From assembly GCA_036803025.1 (NCBI GenBank), contig DAIRVC010000020.1:1-24894 (forward strand): a stretch of DNA of 24,894 nucleotides, written 5' to 3'. Shown piece by piece: positions 21,331-24,894 of the stretch; positions within the stretch are counted from its first letter, which is position 1; each line of letters opens with the position of its first letter. Both the position numbers and the translations under genes were made by a program. The stretch comes from DAIRVC01 sp036803025. GTDB taxonomy: Bacteria; Chloroflexota; Anaerolineae; Anaerolineales; E44-bin32. The notes under the pieces are model-generated. The model saw nothing but the letters and a program-made list of their open reading frames with translations. It searched no databases and was not told the origin of the DNA.

Positions 21331-21648
21331 GTGCACAAACTGACCCTGACCTTCATGCGCCCCGTTGATGCGAGCGCGTTTGAGGATGGCTGGAGCCGCG
21401 AATTCGTCCCGCAAGCGGAGAAGATGCCCGGAATCCGTAAGGTGATTGTAAGCCGCGTCGTCGAGCAATTGAGCGGTGCGGCCGACCTGTACCTGGTGCA
21501 CGAATTCCTGTTCGAGGATCTGGCGGCGGCCAGGCAGGCCATGTCTTCAGTGCAGGGCCAGGCCGCCGGCCGCGCGTTGATGAGCCTGGCCGGGGGAAAC
21601 GTCGCCATCTCCTTCGCCGAGCATCTGGAAGAAGAGCGGCACGCGTAG
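21331..21648 (+). CDS. Small EthD-like/dimeric alpha-beta-barrel protein
   Basis: A 105-aa protein. The start K-L-T-L-T-F-M-R-P followed by helix, I-R-K-V-I-V-S-R-V-V, L-Y-L-V-H-E-F-L-F and a C-terminal strand gives the ferredoxin-like pattern of EthD and related small dimeric proteins. Members are often of unknown role near degradation genes. The start is GTG 21331, with GGGGAGG at 21314-21320 about 10 bases upstream. It is two bases before the YbaK-like gene, so they form an operon with the M23 peptidase gene. The family call is by pattern, not by an exact motif. Confidence 0.6.
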   Translation: MHKLTLTFMRPVDASAFEDGWSREFVPQAEKMPGIRKVIVSRVVEQLSGAADLYLVHEFLFEDLAAARQAMSSVQGQAAGRALMSLAGGNVAISFAEHLEEERHA

Positions 21649-21650
21649 CC

Positions 21651-22157
21651 ATGCAACCCCGGCCCCTGGACGACGGCGACCTGGAAGCGTATCTGCACGA
21701 TCAGCGGATCGATGCCGAGCTGCTGCGCTTGCCTGCCCTGACTCCGACCGTCGAACTGGCGGCCGCGGCCGTCGGCGCCGAGTCCGACGATATCGTCAAG
21801 TCGCTGCTCTTCCTCGTCGACGGGCGTCCGGTCGTGGCGATCACCTGCGGCCGAGGCCGCATCGACGCGCGCGCGCTGGCCGCCCGATTCGGCGTCGGGC
21901 GGAAGCACGTGAAGCTGGCGGAGGCGGAGGTTGTCCTGAGCCTCACCGGCTACCCGGTCGGCGGGCTGCCGCCCTTCGGCCACCGCCAGCTCCTGCCGAC
22001 CGTGATCGACCGCCGCGTGCTCGGGCGCAGGCTGGTTTTCGCCGGAGGCGGATCGGACCGGACCTTGGTGCGCCTCTCCCCGCACGAAATCGTCCGCGTC
22101 AGCCAGGGCGAGATCGTCGACCTGAGCCAATTCGTCTCAGGCGAGGTCGGGCATTGA
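21651..22157 (+). CDS. YbaK/EbsC-family aminoacyl-tRNA deacylase-like protein
   Basis: A 168-aa cytoplasmic protein of the YbaK/ProX editing-domain superfamily; relatives hydrolyse mischarged tRNA such as Cys-tRNA(Pro). The conserved lysine is K50 in D-D-I-V-K-S-L-L-F, and the G-Y-P-V-G-G-L-P-P-F-G-H segment forms the family's substrate loop. Length is normal. ATG 21651 lies two bases after the EthD-like stop, and its own stop overlaps the next start as TTGA. The substrate specificity (Cys, Pro or Ala) cannot be read here. Confidence 0.88.
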   Translation: MQPRPLDDGDLEAYLHDQRIDAELLRLPALTPTVELAAAAVGAESDDIVKSLLFLVDGRPVVAITCGRGRIDARALAARFGVGRKHVKLAEAEVVLSLTGYPVGGLPPFGHRQLLPTVIDRRVLGRRLVFAGGGSDRTLVRLSPHEIVRVSQGEIVDLSQFVSGEVGH

Positions 22158-22891
22158 CGGGCATCTCGCTCCGGCCGCGGAAGACCAGGGCCCTTGGTGT
22201 TGCGCTTCTCGTGGTGGTGGCAATGGCCCTGGCCGGGCTGGTGCTCTTTCGGCAGGTCCGCCCCGCCTCGACCCGCATCATGCGCCTGCGGGCGTTCTGG
22301 TCCGACCCCGCCGCCCATGCCGATTGGACGATCCAGGCCGGCCAGCGCTGCGGCCGGTCGCCGTTCCTGCTGCCGACCACCGGCTACATCGGGTTCTTCT
22401 GGGGCGATTCCTTCCGCCCCGGACACCGTCATCAAGGGCTGGATATCTTCGGCGTCTCCGGCCCGGATGGGCTGGGGCAGACGCCCGTTGTGGCCGTGCA
22501 CGACGGTTACCTCACCCGCCTGCCGGACTGGCGTTCGTCGATCATCCTGCGCATCCCGAGCGACCCGCTCGAGCCGGGCCGACAGATTTGGGTCTACTAC
22601 ACACACATGGCCGACGCCGCCGGCGCGTCGTACATCGCCGCGGACTACCCGCCCGGAACAGGCGAAGTGTTCGTCCCCGCGGGCACGCTGATCGGTTATC
22701 AGGGCAACTACTCGGCTGATCCCGACAACCCGACCGGCATGCATTTGCACATCTCCATGGTCCTGGACGACGGTCAGGGTAGCTTCCGCAACGAACTCGA
22801 GATCGCCAACACGCTGGATCCCTCCCCGTATTTCGGCATTGAGGGAAATGCCGGGCGCATCGGCGATGGGATCGCCGTGTGCCCTGATTGA
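22154..22891 (+). CDS. M23-family (LytM-like) metallopeptidase, membrane-anchored
   Basis: A 245-aa protein with an N-terminal membrane segment (about residues 13-32) and an extracytoplasmic lysostaphin-type domain. Zinc ligands are complete: H93 and D97 in H-Q-G-L-D, and H199 in H-L-H (197-199), with H151 in Y-Y-T-H-M. It probably cleaves peptidoglycan or another peptide cross-link. P-V-V-A-V-H-D-G and the V-P-A-G-T-L-I-G-Y-Q-G-N segment are standard M23 features. The start is TTG 22154, sharing TTGA with the YbaK stop; GAGG at 22143-22146 lies 7 bases upstream. Confidence 0.85.
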   Translation: MTGISLRPRKTRALGVALLVVVAMALAGLVLFRQVRPASTRIMRLRAFWSDPAAHADWTIQAGQRCGRSPFLLPTTGYIGFFWGDSFRPGHRHQGLDIFGVSGPDGLGQTPVVAVHDGYLTRLPDWRSSIILRIPSDPLEPGRQIWVYYTHMADAAGASYIAADYPPGTGEVFVPAGTLIGYQGNYSADPDNPTGMHLHISMVLDDGQGSFRNELEIANTLDPSPYFGIEGNAGRIGDGIAVCPD

Positions 22892-22923
22892 AAGGCGCGG
22901 CCGGTTGCCGACGATCGCGGCGC

Positions 22924-22940
22924 GGCCGGGATAGCCGGCC
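22924..22940. other. Short GC hairpin before the HicB-DinB promoter
   Basis: GGCCGG at 22924-22929 pairs with CCGGCC at 22935-22940 around GATAG. It sits where a -35 would lie for the TATAAT at 22946, so it could be an operator or end the M23 transcript. There is no T-run. A direct repeat of GCGCGGCCGG occurs at 22895-22904 and 22920-22929. Confidence 0.25.
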
Positions 22941-22945
22941 GAACG

Positions 22946-22951
22946 TATAAT
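22946..22951 (+). promoter_or_regulatory. -10 box for the HicB-DinB gene and downstream genes
   Basis: A perfect TATAAT at 22946-22951, with a start predicted near 22958. No clear -35 is present; the position is taken by a GC hairpin. Confidence 0.5.
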
Positions 22952-23022
22952 AGCGGGCCGAGACCGGCCGCATGCACGCCCGGCCCGGCCGCGCGCTCAC
23001 GGCAATGCGAGGTGCCGCGAGG

Positions 23023-23697
23023 ATGCCCTATATCGTCTGCGCCGAAGAGAGCGAGCGCCGCTGGGTGGCCTATGTCCCGGACCTGCCCGGCTGCTTTTCC
23101 GCCCACCGGGATCGCGAGCAGGCCATCGGCACCATCCCGGCCGCGATTGAGGACTACATCGCCTGGTGCGCCCGTCACGGCTTGCGCGTCACCGGCATCT
23201 CCGGGCCGATGATCGTGGATGAGGTCATCCGTGCCTGGGCGTATGACGACAATGAGGAGGTGAACGCGTTCTTCGCCTCCGACCGGCCGCCGCTGATGCA
23301 GGACGAGCTTCCCGAGCACGAGCAATTGCTGCGGGCCACCCGATCCGACCTCCTGGCCGCCGCCGAGGGCCTCGACGCGCGCGCGCTGCTCAAGGAGTTC
23401 CCCGAGGAGCGCTGGCCGATCGCAGGGATTCTTGGGCATGTGGCCAACAGCGAGTGGTGGTACCTGGACCGGCTCGGGCTGGCTTTCCCGCGCAGCGAGC
23501 TGCCCGAGGACCCGTTCGATCGCCTGGAGCAGGTGCGGGCGCACCTGCTCGCCTCACTGCCGGGGCTGGTCAAGCGCATCAGCGTGGTCACAGTCGGCGG
23601 AGAGACCTGGTCGTCGCGCAAGGTCATGCGCCGGACCCTGTGGCACGAGCGCGATCATGCCGGGCACATACTGCAGCTGCGAGAGCGGCTTCGCTGA
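23023..23697 (+). CDS. HicB-like domain fused to a DinB-like domain
   Basis: A 224-aa two-domain protein. Residues 1-55 (P-Y-I-V-C-A-E-E then W-V-A-Y-V-P-D-L-P-G-C-F-S and a following helix) match the HicB-like antitoxin fold. Residues 100-224 match the DinB/YfiT four-helix bundle, with metal histidines H139 (L-G-H-V-A-N-S-E), H208 and H212 (W-H-E-R-D-H-A-G-H); H215 follows. No HicA toxin is nearby, so a classic toxin-antitoxin role is unlikely. DinB-like enzymes often use thiol cofactors, but the substrate is unknown. ATG 23023 begins the HicB homology and has AGGTG 8 bases upstream; ATG 22972 would add 17 low-complexity residues. Confidence 0.78.
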   Translation: MPYIVCAEESERRWVAYVPDLPGCFSAHRDREQAIGTIPAAIEDYIAWCARHGLRVTGISGPMIVDEVIRAWAYDDNEEVNAFFASDRPPLMQDELPEHEQLLRATRSDLLAAAEGLDARALLKEFPEERWPIAGILGHVANSEWWYLDRLGLAFPRSELPEDPFDRLEQVRAHLLASLPGLVKRISVVTVGGETWSSRKVMRRTLWHERDHAGHILQLRERLR

Positions 23698-23731
23698 GCG
23701 GCGTCGCGCCGTTCGGCGGGAGGAGATCGAG

Positions 23732-24505
23732 ATGGCATACACACAGGTCCTGGTCGAGAAGCGGGAGCGGGTCGGGCTGATCCGCCTGAACCGGCCGGAA
23801 GCCCTGAACGCGCTCAACGCGACGCTGCTGAACGAGCTGGGCCAGGCGCTGGAGGCCTTCGACAGCGACGCCGACGTCGGCGCGATCGTTCTCACCGGCA
23901 GCGACAAAGCCTTCGCCGCCGGGGCGGACATCAAGGAAATGGCGTCTGCCACGCCGGTCGAGATGCTGACCGCCGACTGGATCTCCAATTTCGATCGCCT
24001 GCAGCGCGCGCGCAAGCCGGTCATCGCCGCGGTCTCGGGCTGGTGCCTGGGAGGCGGCAACGAGCTGGCGATGGCCTGCGACATGATCATCGCTTCGGAG
24101 ACGGCTAAGTTCGGACAGCCGGAGATCAACATCGGCGTACTGCCCGGCGCAGGCGGGACACAACGGCTGACGCGGGCGGTGGGCAAGGCCATCGCCATGG
24201 AGATGATCCTGAACAACCGCACACTCAGCGCGCAGGAGGCTCTGGCGCACGGCCTGATCAATCGCGTCGTGCCCGTCGAGGCCTATCTGGATGAGGCGCT
24301 CAAGCTGGCCGGCGAACTGGCCGCGCGTGCACCGCTGGCGATCCGCCTGGCCAAAGAAGCCGTGCTGCACGCCTTCGATTCCTTCATGGCCGACGGGATT
24401 GCCGACGAACGCCGGTCGTTCTACTTCCTGTTCTCGACGGAAGACCAGAAGGAAGGCATGCGCGCATTCGCCGAAAAGCGCAAGCCGGCCTGGAAGGGGC
24501 AATGA
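23732..24505 (+). CDS. Enoyl-CoA hydratase/isomerase (crotonase) family
   Basis: A 257-aa cytoplasmic crotonase that hydrates 2-enoyl-CoA to 3-hydroxyacyl-CoA in beta-oxidation or related acyl-CoA pathways. The oxyanion-hole segments A-A-G-A-D-I-K-E-M (62-70) and G-G-G-N-E-L-A-M (107-114) are intact, and both catalytic acids are present: E111 and E131 (G-Q-P-E-I-N-I-G), 20 apart as in true hydratases. ATG 23732 has GGAGG at 23719-23723, 8 bases upstream. It follows the HicB-DinB gene by 34 bases. The precise substrate is not readable; no beta-oxidation partners are in the window. Confidence 0.92.
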   Translation: MAYTQVLVEKRERVGLIRLNRPEALNALNATLLNELGQALEAFDSDADVGAIVLTGSDKAFAAGADIKEMASATPVEMLTADWISNFDRLQRARKPVIAAVSGWCLGGGNELAMACDMIIASETAKFGQPEINIGVLPGAGGTQRLTRAVGKAIAMEMILNNRTLSAQEALAHGLINRVVPVEAYLDEALKLAGELAARAPLAIRLAKEAVLHAFDSFMADGIADERRSFYFLFSTEDQKEGMRAFAEKRKPAWKGQ

Positions 24506-24530
24506 CGGCGGCCCCGTCCGCCGGCCGCCC

Positions 24531-24894
24531 ATGCTGACCTACCGCGAGCTCGTCAACGGCCTGCGCAGCCTGGGCCTGGACCGCGGCAGCCGCGTTTTGG
24601 CCCACGCCTCGCTTTCCGGCTTTGAGCCGGTGGTCGGCGGAGAGGAGGCCGTGCTCGGCGCACTGCTGGCGGCCAGCGAGTCGCTGATCATGCCGGCCTT
24701 CACCCTGCGGACGATGGTCACCCCGCCGCTCGGACCGGCCGATAACGGGATGAGCTACGGAGGCGACAACCGCGCCGTCGAGCCTTTCGGGCCGGAGACG
24801 CCTGCGGACGCGGCCATGGGCGAATTGGTCGAAATGCTTCGCCGCCGTCCGGAGGCGCGCCGGTCGGCGCACCCGATCTACTCCTTCGTCGGCG
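24531..24894 (+). CDS. AAC(3)-family N-acetyltransferase, 3' partial
   Basis: The frame is open from ATG 24531 to the right edge, giving 121 residues of an expected 260-270. H-A-S-L-S-G-F-E-P-V-V-G-G near the N-terminus, L-I-M-P-A-F-T, F-G-P-E-T-P-A-D-A-A-M-G and R-R-S-A-H-P-I-Y-S-F are the ordered motifs of the aminoglycoside 3-N-acetyltransferase/YokD family. Many chromosomal members are not resistance enzymes, and the native substrate here is unknown. No clear ribosome-binding site is seen; the start is 25 bases after the crotonase stop. The C-terminal half is beyond the window. Confidence 0.8.
   Translation, partial: MLTYRELVNGLRSLGLDRGSRVLAHASLSGFEPVVGGEEAVLGALLAASESLIMPAFTLRTMVTPPLGPADNGMSYGGDNRAVEPFGPETPADAAMGELVEMLRRRPEARRSAHPIYSFVG

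Noticed and set aside
21202..21501. Longer forms of the pilin up to 21501
   Set aside because: They would begin upstream of the predicted promoter and give an abnormally long prepilin leader.
23023..23190. HicAB toxin-antitoxin system
   Set aside because: Only the HicB-like fold is present and it is fused to DinB; no HicA-like small basic protein is adjacent on either side.
1..24894. tRNA, rRNA, CRISPR arrays, insertion sequences or prophage
   Set aside because: I saw no regularly spaced repeats, terminal inverted repeats with a transposase, phage genes, or convincing tRNA T-loop/acceptor combinations while reading both strands.

Overview
The window is a GC-rich, gene-dense bacterial contig with one scaffold gap of exactly 100 N (15571-15670). 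Gene content suggests a Chloroflexota bacterium, probably Anaerolineae-like and probably from a metagenome. The pointers are a lone Flp-type type IVb pilin, a DUF951 protein, an AmrS-type radical SAM protein, a UgtP/MGDG-synthase-like glycosyltransferase, and many genes whose TATAAT-like -10 box lies only 6-12 bases from the start codon. This assignment is inference, since no rRNA or tRNA is present.

Bases 1-10.7 kb look like a sugar/glycan-use region. A plus-strand operon (1-5747) holds a GPH-family sugar transporter cut by the left edge, a two-domain (alpha/alpha)6-barrel glycosidase, a ChbG/YdjC-type deacetylase and a second GPH transporter. Facing it is a tightly coupled minus-strand operon (10636 to 5804). 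In order of transcription it holds a third GPH transporter, a membrane-anchored sialidase-fold beta-propeller protein, a RraA-like aldolase/decarboxylase and aspartate ammonia-lyase. The three upstream-to-downstream junctions are a 1-base overlap (TGATG), a 20-base gap and an ATGA overlap. Together they could import oligosaccharides, deacetylate and hydrolyse them, and feed the products into central metabolism, with fumarate supplied by AspA.

Bases 10.6-17.5 kb hold a 14-bp hairpin beside a promoter-like box and a class V aminotransferase of the cysteine-desulfurase-like type whose catalytic-Cys position is Tyr. MobA and AmrS are divergent, and both start almost at their predicted transcription starts. 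A gene-poor stretch (14389-14698) carries the best candidate for something new: a promoter overlapped by a Crp-like palindrome that would drive a roughly 69-nt RNA ending in a U-run terminator. A 73-aa Cys-rich protein follows, then a gene cut by the gap, glycine C-acetyltransferase (Kbl, also cut by the gap), a leaderless GIY-YIG protein and a small two-helix membrane protein.

Bases 17.5-24.9 kb are housekeeping-like small operons. On the minus strand are an M50 protease, an HD-domain protein and a degenerate TyrA-like protein. Divergent from them, through a mirror-image promoter pair, are DUF951 and a GT28 glycosyltransferase. Then come the Flp pilin on the minus strand and a plus-strand set of an EthD-like protein, a YbaK-like deacylase and an M23 peptidase. 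The window ends with a HicB-like/DinB fusion, enoyl-CoA hydratase and an AAC(3)-family acetyltransferase cut by the right edge. I see no CRISPR array, insertion sequence, prophage or tRNA.
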